Assembly: GCA_910588215.1 (NCBI GenBank)
Contig: CAJUQJ010000019.1
Span: 1 to 64,000, forward strand
Direction of reading: 5' to 3'
DNA length: 64,000 bases
Origin: an uncultured Lachnospiraceae bacterium
Lineage (GTDB): Bacteria > Bacillota > Clostridia > Lachnospirales > Lachnospiraceae
This document shows, piece by piece, positions 33,630 to 42,095 of the stretch. The notes beneath the pieces were generated by a model. The model did no database searches, was not told the DNA's origin, and was given only the letters and a program-made list of their open reading frames with translations. Position numbers and translations under genes: made by a program. How positions within the stretch are numbered: the stretch's first letter is position 1; every line of letters starts with the position of its first letter.

Positions 33630-35543
33630 CTATGCCTTCAGGCACATCAAGTTATCGCCGGGTTTAAGCCGGCCGGAAGCTACTGCTTCGACGGATGCCA
33701 GATCATCGGAATTGGTGACTGCTACCATGATGGTAGCGGGGTGGCCGGCAGCTTTGATCTTTGCCAGATCCATAGTCAGCAGCAGGTCACCTTTCTTGAC
33801 GGTCTGCCCCTCTTCGACGTGGTTCTTAAAACCGTCTCCTTTCATTTCTACCGTATCGATACCTACATGGATGAGCAGTTCTACACCTTCTGCCTCAATA
33901 CCTACGGCATGTAAGGTATCGGCCAGCTGGCTGATCTTACCGTCCATGGGGGAATACACTTTTCCTGTCTCTGGATCGATGCCGCAGCATACCCCGAGGA
34001 CACCCTGGGAAAATGTTGGATCGGGAATCTCTTCCATGGGAACGAAGACACCCTGTGCTACAGCGCCCAGTACGTCCGGAAAGGCGATCGGCGCAGGTGT
34101 CGGAGTATCTTTCTTAGTTTCCTTGGGACGGTCGACTTCCATGGCTTCTGGAGGTACTGCGAAGAACCAGCATAAACCGAAAGCGACGGCAAAAGTGGAG
34201 ACGGCGAGTATCACGTACATCATCAGCTGGGAAGGTGAGTATATGTACAGCAGTAATCCCGGGATTGTAGTGATGCCGTTACCGGTGCCTTTCATTCCAA
34301 GCAGCATGGCGATCATACCTGCTACGCCGTTGATGGAGCAGCTGAGAAGGAAGGGCTTCATGCCATAACGCAGGATGACACCGAACAAGGCGGGTTCACC
34401 GATACCCAGCAGGGCGGATACGGTGGCGCTGGGACCGATGGCACGGATTTCTTTCTTCCTGGCTTTAATGGAGATCGCCAGACACACGCCGGCTGAGGAA
34501 AAGCCGCACATACAAAGGATAGCGTTGAACGGGTTAAAGCCAGTGCTGGCAAGCAGGCTGATCTCCAGCATGTTGAATATGTGGTGGACGCCTGTAAGGG
34601 TGATGATAGACCAGAAGAATCCAACGATCAACCCGCCGATACCGAGAGGAAGTTCCAGTGCATATTCTACGATGACTAACAGGACATTTTCCAGTGCGTG
34701 CAAGAGCGGCCCGATTACCAGCAGGGAAAGAACAAGCATCACGAAGAGCACCAGGAAAGGCGTGATCATAAAGTCGAAAACGGCAGGCACTGTCTTGCGC
34801 AGCTTCTTTTCCAGCTTACTGCCGATCACTCCGGCTACAAAGGCCGGCAGGATACTGCCCTGGTATCCGACTATGGGAATAAAGCCGAAGAGCATCAGGG
34901 GAGTTACTCCGCTGGAAGGGTCTGCCACGGAGTAGGCGTTGGGCAGGGCGCCATTCACCAGCATCAGTCCCAGGATCAGGCCGAGCACCGGAGAGCCGCC
35001 GAATACGCGGAAAGTGGACCAGCACACGATCGCAGGCAGGAAAGCGAAAGTAGTGCCGGATAGTACATCTACCAGAACTTGGAAGGTCTGGGGGATATCG
35101 GCATTGGTCATACCGAACAATGCCAGAAAGTTATTGTTGAGCAGGGCACCCTTTAGACCAAGGAACAGACCGGTGGCCACCAGGGCAGGGATGACAGGTA
35201 CAAACACGTCTCCAAAGGTTCGGATGGCTTTCTGCACTTGATTTTTACCGTCCATTTTCGCTTCTTTTGCTTCACTTGCAGTGGTCTCGGCAATGCCAAG
35301 CTGGGTGATCTGCTCATAGACCCGATTGACATGGCCGGTACCAAAGATGATCTGATATTGTCCGGCTGTGAAGAACGTGCCCTTCACGGCATCGATCTCA
35401 CCGACTTTCTCATCATCGGCCAGAGAGCGGTCTGCCACAATGAGACGCAGACGTGTGGCGCAATGAGCGGCAGACTTGATGTTCTGTGGACCGCCGACGG
35501 CCTGAATGACTTCTTTTGCTATTTTTGCATAATCGTAATTCAT
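33630..35543 (-). CDS. PTS sugar transporter, IIB-IIC-IIA in one chain (glucose/sucrose/beta-glucoside superfamily)
   Basis: A 637-residue phosphotransferase permease. IIB (1-90) has AAHCATRLRLIV with phospho-cysteine C28. IIC (about 105-460) is a multi-helix channel with GVHHIFNMLE and GIGEPALFGV motifs. IIA (about 490-637) has YSPMDGKI and LLIHVGIDTVEM with the phospho-histidine. The chain takes up and phosphorylates a sugar of the sucrose, trehalose or beta-glucoside group; no matching hydrolase is adjacent, so the sugar is open. AAGGAGGAAACT precedes ATG 35543; upstream in-frame codons to 35993 overlap the divergent gene and are not used. Promoter and operator lie at 35591-35645. Confidence 0.92.
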   Translation of the reverse strand: MNYDYAKIAKEVIQAVGGPQNIKSAAHCATRLRLIVADRSLADDEKVGEIDAVKGTFFTAGQYQIIFGTGHVNRVYEQITQLGIAETTASEAKEAKMDGKNQVQKAIRTFGDVFVPVIPALVATGLFLGLKGALLNNNFLALFGMTNADIPQTFQVLVDVLSGTTFAFLPAIVCWSTFRVFGGSPVLGLILGLMLVNGALPNAYSVADPSSGVTPLMLFGFIPIVGYQGSILPAFVAGVIGSKLEKKLRKTVPAVFDFMITPFLVLFVMLVLSLLVIGPLLHALENVLLVIVEYALELPLGIGGLIVGFFWSIITLTGVHHIFNMLEISLLASTGFNPFNAILCMCGFSSAGVCLAISIKARKKEIRAIGPSATVSALLGIGEPALFGVILRYGMKPFLLSCSINGVAGMIAMLLGMKGTGNGITTIPGLLLYIYSPSQLMMYVILAVSTFAVAFGLCWFFAVPPEAMEVDRPKETKKDTPTPAPIAFPDVLGAVAQGVFVPMEEIPDPTFSQGVLGVCCGIDPETGKVYSPMDGKISQLADTLHAVGIEAEGVELLIHVGIDTVEMKGDGFKNHVEEGQTVKKGDLLLTMDLAKIKAAGHPATIMVAVTNSDDLASVEAVASGRLKPGDNLMCLKA

Positions 35544-35590
35544 AGTTTCCTCCTTAAAAATTTGTTTTGATGCACCATATAATGAGCATA

Positions 35591-35645
35591 ATGTACTCGC
35601 GTTCATCTTAAGGCGAGAATAGCATTTCAGATGTTGCCAAGTCAA
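35591..35645 (-). promoter_or_regulatory. PTS promoter with LacI-type operator
   Basis: On the minus strand TTGACT (35645-35640), 18-base spacer, TATTCT (35621-35616). Just downstream, ATGTACTCGCGTTCAT (35591-35606) is a dyad about CG with 6 of 8 half-site matches, placed over the transcription start as expected for a repressor. Confidence 0.7.
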
Positions 35646-35733
35646 TATAAGCGATGAAAAAAACATAAAATCAGCGAAATGCATAAAATAATGCATTTGG
35701 TTTTGTGAAAAACAGAAAAAGAAGGGCAATGGA

Positions 35734-35785
35734 TTGACAGAAGGTGTCAAGCTCATTATAATGAACAAAATGTAAACGAGTTCAT
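35734..35785 (+). promoter_or_regulatory. HAD gene promoter with LacI-type operator
   Basis: TTGACA (35734-35739), 17-base spacer, TATAAT (35757-35762): a full consensus promoter. ATGTAAACGAGTTCAT (35770-35785) follows at the start site and matches the PTS-side operator in a wider 30-base alignment (22 or more identities). Confidence 0.75.
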
Positions 35786-35879
35786 ACGTTCGACGGTATG
35801 ATACAATAAAAGAATGAAGGATAGAGCAATAAGATAGAGCAATAAAAGATAGAACATCAGAGGAGGTTGGCAGATCATC

Positions 35880-36710
35880 ATGGATCAGAAATTGGTTTTT
35901 TTGGATATTGACGGTACGTTGACGGAACCGGGAAAGAATGTTCCGCCCCAGTCTGCGGTGGAAGCGGTGCGGCGGGCCCGTGCAAAAGGGCATAGAGTGG
36001 TATTATGTTCCGGGCGGAATTACGGGATGCTTTTTCCGGTGCTGCAATATGGTTTCGACGGTCTGATTTCCAGTTCCGGCGGTTACATCGAATATGACGG
36101 TCAGGTCGTTTATGATTGTCCAATGACTCCGGAGCAGCAGAAAAGAGTGCTGGATGTTTTTAAAGAAAGCGGCATTTACCGTACTATTGGGGGCAGGAAC
36201 AACAGCTATACGGACGAGGGGTTTAAAGAGTTCCTGGCGGAAAATGCACAGTCAGAAGCTAACAGTGAGCTGCTGCGGTGGCGGATTCAGATAGAGAGCG
36301 AACTGGACATTCATCCCATGGCGGAATACGACGGCGAACCGATCTATGGGATGGCATTCATGAGCAGGGGCGCAGAGCGTCTGGAAAAGCCCATGCAGGT
36401 ATTGCAGGATGAGTTTGACTTCTGTATTCAGGACAAAGATGCTTGCGGCATTGTTAACGGAGAACTGGCCAGCAAAGCTTTCAATAAAGGAAAGGCTGTG
36501 GAAAGATTATGTGAATTTCTCGGCGTTTCTCGGGCGGATACCATTGCCGTCGGGGACAGCATGAACGATCTGGAGATGCTGCAGGCCGTGGAAACCGGTG
36601 TCTGTATGGCTAACGGGAATACGTCCCTGCAGAAGATTGCTGAAATGGTCTGTCCGTCAGTGACAGAGGACGGCCTGTACAAAGCATTTGAGAAACTGCA
36701 GCTGATCTAG
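35880..36710 (+). CDS. HAD-superfamily sugar phosphatase (Cof type)
   Basis: A 276-residue HAD hydrolase of the Cof/IIB cap class. Motif I is FLDIDGTL with nucleophile D9 and acid D11, motif II is VVLCSGRN, and motif III/IV is AVGDSMNDLEML with an upstream Lys in NKGKAVERL. It dephosphorylates small sugar phosphates or related metabolites in the cytoplasm. GGAGG lies near 35865 before ATG 35880. Divergent from the PTS gene and sharing its operator sequence, it may relieve sugar-phosphate stress or release sugar from the imported product; that is inference. Confidence 0.9.
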   Translation: MDQKLVFLDIDGTLTEPGKNVPPQSAVEAVRRARAKGHRVVLCSGRNYGMLFPVLQYGFDGLISSSGGYIEYDGQVVYDCPMTPEQQKRVLDVFKESGIYRTIGGRNNSYTDEGFKEFLAENAQSEANSELLRWRIQIESELDIHPMAEYDGEPIYGMAFMSRGAERLEKPMQVLQDEFDFCIQDKDACGIVNGELASKAFNKGKAVERLCEFLGVSRADTIAVGDSMNDLEMLQAVETGVCMANGNTSLQKIAEMVCPSVTEDGLYKAFEKLQLI

Positions 36711-36715
36711 GAAAA

Positions 36716-36728
36716 GTGATATCATCAC
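36716..36728. promoter_or_regulatory. Palindrome GTGAT-N3-ATCAC, possible Crp/Fnr-family site
   Basis: GTGATATCATCAC lies 82 bases before the rhodanese gene. The half-site GTGAT resembles Crp-type recognition but spacing is shorter than the classic N6, so assignment to the regulator at 38893 is tentative. Confidence 0.35.
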
Positions 36729-36809
36729 AGAACCGTACCGGAAAATAGTGTATCGTAAAGTCACAAAGAGAAAACATTAGATTCTTAAGAAAATACAGGA
36801 GGATTATCC

Positions 36810-37130
36810 ATGGGACTTTTCGATTTATTTAAGCAGCCGGATATCAATCAGGGCGTCAAGGAATCCAAGACGGTTTCCGGCGCCGTGCTGTTGGATGTAC
36901 GCACTCCGCAGGAGTATTCGGAGGGGCATGTTCCGGGCAGCAAGAATGTGCCCCTGCAGACCCTTGACAAAGTGGCATCCGTAGCGGGAAATAAGGATGC
37001 GGCATTGTTTGTATACTGTTACTCGGGTGCCCGGAGCCGTCAGGCGGTGGGTGTACTGAAGCGCATGGGTTATACCAATGTGACGAATATCGGCGGTATG
37101 GCAACTTATTCTGGAAAGGTGGAGCGGTGA
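36810..37130 (+). CDS. Single-domain rhodanese (sulfurtransferase)
   Basis: A 106-residue rhodanese domain: VLLDVRTPQEYSEGHVPGSKNVPL and the active loop VYCYSGARS with the persulfide-carrying cysteine. AGGAGG precedes ATG 36810. It ends 1 base before the CoA-disulfide reductase gene, so the two are one operon. Small rhodaneses pass sulfane sulfur between thiols; here the reductase and its own rhodanese domain are the natural partners. Confidence 0.92.
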   Translation: MGLFDLFKQPDINQGVKESKTVSGAVLLDVRTPQEYSEGHVPGSKNVPLQTLDKVASVAGNKDAALFVYCYSGARSRQAVGVLKRMGYTNVTNIGGMATYSGKVER

Positions 37131-37131
37131 T

Positions 37132-38826
37132 ATGAAAGTAGTGATTGTAGGCGGTGTGGCAGGCGGCGCAACAGCCGCGGCCCGTATCCGCAGATTAGAT
37201 GAACAGGCGCAGATCGTTGTGTTTGAGCGTTCGGGATATATATCCTACGCCAACTGTGGTCTGCCATATTATGTCGGTGGTGTGATTGCTGATCCGGCAG
37301 AACTGACATTGCAGACCCCGGAGAGTTTCTTTGCAAGGTTCCGGGTGATCATGAAAGTGCGTCACGAGGTGACGGCGATTCGCCCCGATAGGAAGTCGGT
37401 CTCTGTTCGGAATCTGGAAACCGGCGAAGCGTTTGAAGAAAGCTACGATAAGCTGATCCTCTCGCCCGGTGCAAGACCGACTCAGCCCAGACTTCCCGGG
37501 GTCGGTATCGACAAAGTATTCACCCTGCGCACGGTGGAAGATACTTTCCGGATCAGGGCATATATCGACGCCTGCCATCCCAAGTCGGCTGTGCTGGCAG
37601 GGGGCGGCTTTATCAGCCTGGAGCTGGCCGAGAACTTAAGGGAACTGGGCATGGAGGTGACCATTGTCCAGCGTCCGAAGCAGCTGATGAATCCCTTTGA
37701 TGCGGATATGGCGTCTTTACTCCATAATGAGATGCGCAGAAATGGCGTCAAGCTGGCGCTTGGCCATACGGTAGAGGGATTTGTGGAAAAGGATGACGGC
37801 GTGGATGTCTTGCTAGAAGGGGAAGCTGCTCTTCATGCAGACCTGGTGGTTCTGGCCATAGGCGTCACTCCGGACACAAGCCTGGCAAAAGAAGCAGGAT
37901 TGGAATTGGGGATCAAGGATAGTATTGTGGTCAATGACCGGATGGAGACTTCAGTTTCTGATATCTATGCCGCGGGGGATGCTGTGCAGGTCAGGCATTA
38001 TGTGACCGGTGAGGCGACGTTGCTCTCTCTGGCAGGTCCGGCCAATAAACAGGGGCGTATCATTGCGGACAATATCTGCGGCGGGGACAGTCGTTATCAT
38101 GGCTCTCAGGGCAGCAGCGTGATCAAGGTCTTTGACCTGACGGCAGCCACTACGGGTATCAATGAGACCAGTGCGAGAAAAGCGGGGCTGGAGGTAGATA
38201 CGGTCATTCTGTCGCCCATGAGCCACGCAGGGTATTATCCCGGCGGCAAGCTGATGACGATGAAAGTCATCTTTGAGAAAGGGAGCGGTCGTCTGTTGGG
38301 TGCGCAGATCATAGGATATGAAGGTGTCGATAAGCGGATCGATGTGCTGGCGACCGCCATTCATGCCGGGCTGCGGGCAGACCAGTTGAAGGATTTGGAT
38401 CTTGCCTATGCACCGCCATATTCTTCCGCCAAGGATCCGGTGAATATGGCAGGGTTTATGATCGACAATATTTTCCGGGGAACTTTGAAGCAGTGGCATC
38501 TGGAAGAAGTGTCGGCCCTGCCTCGTGACGGCAGTGTCACGTTGCTGGATACCCGGACGGCAGAGGAGTATGAAGCGGGACATATTGAAGGATTTCAGAA
38601 TATTCCGGTGGATGAACTGCGGGAACGTCTGGATGAGATTGAGAAGGGCAGGAGAGTCTATGTGATCTGCCAGAGCGGCCTGCGCAGCTATATCGCATGC
38701 CGTATCCTGGAAGGCAGCGGTTATGAAGCCTATAATTTTTCCGGCGGTTTTCGATTCTATGATGCGGTGATGCATGACAGATGCCTGATCCAAAGCGCCT
38801 CAGCCTGCGGCAGGGATCAGGTATGA
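37132..38826 (+). CDS. CoA-disulfide/persulfide reductase with C-terminal rhodanese domain
   Basis: A 564-residue flavoprotein. FAD site GGVAGGATAAARIRR at the N-terminus, active cysteine C42 in YANCGLPYYVGG, NAD(P)H site VLAGGGFISLELAENLRELG and the second FAD motif DIYAAGDAV. Residues 470-555 form a rhodanese domain with VICQSGLRS. This CoADR-rhodanese architecture is known from NADH-dependent persulfide reductases that reduce CoA persulfide and polysulfide. It follows the free rhodanese by 1 base. The convergent Crp/Fnr regulator downstream may control it. Confidence 0.92.
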   Translation: MKVVIVGGVAGGATAAARIRRLDEQAQIVVFERSGYISYANCGLPYYVGGVIADPAELTLQTPESFFARFRVIMKVRHEVTAIRPDRKSVSVRNLETGEAFEESYDKLILSPGARPTQPRLPGVGIDKVFTLRTVEDTFRIRAYIDACHPKSAVLAGGGFISLELAENLRELGMEVTIVQRPKQLMNPFDADMASLLHNEMRRNGVKLALGHTVEGFVEKDDGVDVLLEGEAALHADLVVLAIGVTPDTSLAKEAGLELGIKDSIVVNDRMETSVSDIYAAGDAVQVRHYVTGEATLLSLAGPANKQGRIIADNICGGDSRYHGSQGSSVIKVFDLTAATTGINETSARKAGLEVDTVILSPMSHAGYYPGGKLMTMKVIFEKGSGRLLGAQIIGYEGVDKRIDVLATAIHAGLRADQLKDLDLAYAPPYSSAKDPVNMAGFMIDNIFRGTLKQWHLEEVSALPRDGSVTLLDTRTAEEYEAGHIEGFQNIPVDELRERLDEIEKGRRVYVICQSGLRSYIACRILEGSGYEAYNFSGGFRFYDAVMHDRCLIQSASACGRDQV

Positions 38827-38892
38827 CCGCAGAATACTGTCAGCTATACTGATAATGCCACGGACTTATTTTTTGAGAAGGTAAAATCTTGT

Positions 38893-39552
38893 TTACTCGT
38901 CACACAGTTGTTTTAATTTCCGGGCATCCGTGATCTCCACTGTTTTGCGGGACAGTCTGACCATACCTTCATTCTGGAAATAACGGAGCATTCGGGTGAT
39001 CACTTCCCGGTGAGAACCAAGATGGTTTGCAATGGTTTCGTGGGTGAGCTTCAGGGTGGCGGTCCCCTCGATGGAAGCTTCTTCCAGCAAAAAGGCTGCC
39101 ACCCGTTTGTCCAGACTCTTCCACATGATCTGTTCTATGAGCCACATCACATCGGAAAAGCGGGCGGCCATCAGCTCGTTGGTGTAATTGGCCACAGCGG
39201 TGGATTCTTCCATGATACTTTTATAGATCTCTGTGGGAATGATCCAAAGCCTGGTATCCTTCTCGGCTTCAATGGTCACTTCAAACTGAATGGAGCGCAG
39301 CATACAGGAGGCCGAAAACAGACATATATCCCGGTCGAACAGTCGGTAAAGGGTGATTTCTCTGCCGGTGTCAGAGAGGATGTAGGCTCTGAGTTGTCCG
39401 GAATCGATTAAGAGCAGACCAGTGCAGTCCGCGCTGCCGCTATGGATCATAGTTCCTTTATGGACATTTCGGGTCATCAGACTGCCTAACATTTTATTTT
39501 GCTGTATTGTATTTAATTTGTCCCATATCGGGAAATAGTCTTGAAAATCCAT
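38893..39552 (-). CDS. Crp/Fnr-family transcriptional regulator
   Basis: A 219-residue regulator with a cyclic-nucleotide-binding-like beta barrel (LLLIDSGQLRAYILSDTGREITLYRL) and a C-terminal winged helix (LKLTHETIANHLGSHREVITRMLRYFQNEGMV). It lacks the N-terminal cysteine cluster of true Fnr, so a small-molecule or redox cue through the single cysteines is possible. AAAGGA precedes ATG 39552; an in-frame extension to 39825 overlaps the divergent gene and is rejected. It converges on the rhodanese/reductase operon, and Crp/Fnr proteins next to such genes often respond to sulfide or thiol stress; that role is inference. Confidence 0.88.
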   Translation of the reverse strand: MDFQDYFPIWDKLNTIQQNKMLGSLMTRNVHKGTMIHSGSADCTGLLLIDSGQLRAYILSDTGREITLYRLFDRDICLFSASCMLRSIQFEVTIEAEKDTRLWIIPTEIYKSIMEESTAVANYTNELMAARFSDVMWLIEQIMWKSLDKRVAAFLLEEASIEGTATLKLTHETIANHLGSHREVITRMLRYFQNEGMVRLSRKTVEITDARKLKQLCDE

Positions 39553-39764
39553 AGGTTCCTTTCGAGCAGATGCAAAATGAATTCCTATCGGCGAATCTAA
39601 ATATGTGCCGCCGGTATGGTGCATTATACTGATAGTTATTATATGCGATATTGCGGGCGAATTCAACAAGTTGACGCACCGTGAACCTTTCATTGATTTG
39701 CCGGAGACTTCAAGGTATAATGATTTTACGGACAGATATGTTGGAAGAGGGGGAGGAATTGGAG

Positions 39765-40289
39765 ATGGATGATGGACTGTATGCGAATATAAGAAAGGAC
39801 ACAAAGAACGGACGTGACATGCCATTGACAGTTATCGTCACTGTGATCGTGGTGTTTTCTGTAGTGGTATTGAGCGCAGGCGTCTGGTATATTGGCTATC
39901 ACAGACGGTTTATGAATTTTTACAGTAATCTGTCAAACAGTACTGCCTATGCCTATGAGCATGAAAGTCTTATAGCCAGATTGGATGGCAGATCTTATAA
40001 GATCTCGGGCGAGAATCTGTATGGGATTTTTTCCTATATCTCACTTAACAAGACCGGCAGAGAGAGCAGGAAGATACCAGAAGGAGAGCCGGTGGTGCTG
40101 GAGTATGGGGATGGCTCCGTCCTGCAGCTTTGGGACCAGCCGGAGACGAAGCGGGCGAATGGTCACTGTCTGTTCCTGCATTACACGGATGTGGACGGTA
40201 AGGTCTATTCTTATATCAATTACAAGCTAACGCTTGATACGATCGTGACAAGATATCTGATGTATGATAACGTTGAAATAGATACATGA
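39765..40289 (+). CDS. Single-pass membrane protein of unknown function
   Basis: A 174-residue protein: short cytoplasmic N-terminus, one membrane helix (LTVIVTVIVVFSVVVLSAGVWYI), then about 120 extracytoplasmic residues with beta-strand-like segments (GENLYGIFSYISL, VVLEYGDGSVLQLWD, YSYINYKLTLDTIV). GGGAGG lies 8 bases before ATG 39765; upstream Mets lack a site. It stands alone between a Crp/Fnr gene and relics and is followed by a strong hairpin. Family not recognised. Confidence 0.6.
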   Translation: MDDGLYANIRKDTKNGRDMPLTVIVTVIVVFSVVVLSAGVWYIGYHRRFMNFYSNLSNSTAYAYEHESLIARLDGRSYKISGENLYGIFSYISLNKTGRESRKIPEGEPVVLEYGDGSVLQLWDQPETKRANGHCLFLHYTDVDGKVYSYINYKLTLDTIVTRYLMYDNVEIDT

Positions 40290-40363
40290 TATGTGCCGTG
40301 AGGAGGGCAGCAGCTAAAGTTAAAGTTTTATTAATATTTAAACAAAATATATTTAAAGTCAGT

Positions 40364-40414
40364 CATGCCTCTGTTCAGTACAATGGTTACTGTACAGGGG
40401 CATGATTCCTTTTC
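40364..40414 (+). terminator. 17-bp imperfect hairpin, probable terminator
   Basis: CATGCCTCTGTTCAGTA pairs with TACTGTACAGGGGCATG at 15 of 17 positions, 7-base loop, then ATTCCTTTT. It lies 75 bases after the single-pass membrane protein gene. Confidence 0.55.
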
Positions 40415-40758
40415 ACGGGATCTTAAATCTGTGCGGAGACCGCGTTACACTTCGCAGGACTGCGAAGCGGATCGGACAGATGAGGGAGAAGATCCCGGAG
40501 GAGGATATGATCGGTTTATGTTCGGAAAAGGCGGTCATGAAGATCTGTGCCCTTCTTTCTGCGGGGGAGTGGAGGAACGGAGACGGAACAGTCGATAGGG
40601 AGGCCATCGAAGAATTTCTCACCCAGGCCAAGCGGATCTACGAAGCGCAGATGGATGGGATCTTGCAGAATTGTGTGGAGCGGTTCCGGAAGACGGATGA
40701 ATATTATACACAGTATGTAGCGGAGGATTGGATGTATGATCTGGAACATTATGGATAG
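40402..40758 (+). pseudogene. Coding relic, perhaps from an extracellular solute-binding protein
   Basis: The frame encodes REKIPEEDMIGLCSEKAVM and GEWRNGDGTVDREAIEEFL followed by TQAKRIYEAQMDG. This block looks like an internal piece of a larger Lachnospiraceae binding lipoprotein, without signal or N-domain. The frame starts inside the preceding hairpin, so it is probably decayed rather than expressed. Confidence 0.35.
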
Positions 40759-40829
40759 GACTTCCAAATGCCTTCTTGAAATATTTGATTGAGAAAAAGT
40801 ATCGGTGAGGGTGTAATGAATAAAAAGAA

Positions 40830-41297
40830 ATGATTATTGGAAATTTATGGAGGAACGATGGGAAATTATTTAAACCCCGCCGTTTCGGGAAATCTTTTGC
40901 TGCTAAAATGCTATGTGCTTATTACGATAAGACTTGTGATTCATCCGGGCTTTTTGAGGGTCTGGAGATTGCCGGGGATGTAGGATTTCGGGATTATTTA
41001 AATCAGTATGATGTGATTTATCTGGATATGACAGGGGTAATTGGAGAAACATCCATTGGGGATATGATACCATATATCCAGAGGAATGTGACACAGGAGA
41101 TGGTGGAGCAGTATCCGGGGTTAAGGACGGCGGAAGGATTTGCGGCAGTGTACATGACCGGTATCCTGCCCATTAAAAAGGATGGTTCCCAGTCGGCGAT
41201 ATCGGATTTTCAGGAGTATTCTATGCTCAAGCCCAGACAGTTTGCGAAATATGTGGAATTCACGGAAGACGAGGTAAAGAGGCTGTGCCATGACTAA
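40830..41297 (+). pseudogene. AAA-ATPase-like/PD-(D/E)XK protein relic with internal deletion
   Basis: Begins within the P-loop region (FKPRRFGKSFAAKMLCAYYD), continues QYDVIYLDMTG, and jumps to MTGILPIKKDGSQSAISDFQEYSM, normally well separated in full-length proteins of about 550 residues, then ends at KRLCHD. Start and C-terminal nuclease domain are missing. Family members are abundant and often decayed in gut Clostridia. Confidence 0.65.
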
Positions 41298-41373
41298 GGT
41301 CTAGGCTGCTGCGGATCTTGAAAACGGGTATGATCCACGGCCGATACCATTAAACTAAGGTGGTGTACGGCGT

Positions 41374-41420
41374 CTATTGTCAACTTATTTATGAATTAGG
41401 TTGACAATAGGCGTTTTTTT
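41374..41420 (+). promoter_or_regulatory. BirA-type biotin operator, also shaped like a terminator
   Basis: ATTGTCAAC (41376-41384) and GTTGACAAT (41400-41408) are perfect arms with a 15-base spacer, matching the layout of Firmicute BirA operators. The stem extends outward to CG pairs and is followed by T8, so the RNA could also terminate. It lies 72 bases before bioY. Confidence 0.75.
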
Positions 41421-41480
41421 TGATACCGTTAAGTGCGGACGGACTGCAGCCGGAAGAGATTACGAAATGGAGAAAAAGAG

Positions 41481-42032
41481 ATGGAACAGAAAAGCAAGAT
41501 TCAGAAAATGGCTGTGTGCAGCCTGTTTACGGCATTGACAGCGGTGGGAGCATTTATTAAGATACCGGTTCCGGTGGTCCCTTTTACGCTGCAGTTCTTG
41601 TTTACGATGTTGGCGGGGCTTCTGCTGGGCGGTAAGCTGGGGGCGCTGAGCGTGGGCGCCTATGCGCTTTTGGGGCTGGCGGGACTGCCCATATTTGCGG
41701 AAGGCGGCGGCTTCTGGTATGTTCTAAAGCCGAGTTTCGGTTATATTCTGGGCTTTATTGCGGCGGCTTACGTGACGGGCGCAATGACAGAAAGAATGAC
41801 GGGATTGACTTTCGGAAAAATTCTGACGGCTAATTTTATCGGACTGGCGATCGTCTATGGCGCGGGGATGGTGTATTACTATGTCATCTGCAATTATGTG
41901 ATCCATACGCCGATTGGGCTGTGGCCGCTTTTCCTGTACTGCTTCTTGCTGGCGGTGCCGGGAGACATCTGTCTGTGCTTTGTGGCAGCAGTGTTGACGA
42001 AGCGGATCAGGCCTATACTGGCGGCTATGTAG
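41481..42032 (+). CDS. bioY: BioY biotin transporter (ECF S component)
   Basis: A 183-residue membrane protein with six helices and the BioY pattern IPVPVVPFTLQFLFTMLAGLLLGGKLGALS and GLPIFAEGGG near the middle, plus PSFGYILGFI. It imports biotin, alone or with a shared ECF module not seen here. ATG 41481 follows GGAGAAAAAGAG. First gene after the BirA-like operator; biotin synthesis genes follow in the same direction, so uptake and late synthesis are co-controlled. Confidence 0.93.
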   Translation: MEQKSKIQKMAVCSLFTALTAVGAFIKIPVPVVPFTLQFLFTMLAGLLLGGKLGALSVGAYALLGLAGLPIFAEGGGFWYVLKPSFGYILGFIAAAYVTGAMTERMTGLTFGKILTANFIGLAIVYGAGMVYYYVICNYVIHTPIGLWPLFLYCFLLAVPGDICLCFVAAVLTKRIRPILAAM

Positions 42033-42095
42033 TGTCCCGGATGGGCCGGAGTTTTGTTGTGTATGTGATCAGTGTAACAGAGAGAGGAAAAGCAT

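Noticed and set aside
35544..35993. N-terminal extension of the PTS protein
   Set aside because: Runs through two promoters, two operators and into the divergent HAD gene; AAGGAGG precedes ATG 35543.
39553..39825. N-terminal extension of the Crp/Fnr regulator to 39825
   Set aside because: Would overlap the divergent gene and be Pro/Ser-rich; AAAGGA before ATG 39552 and normal family length favour the short form.
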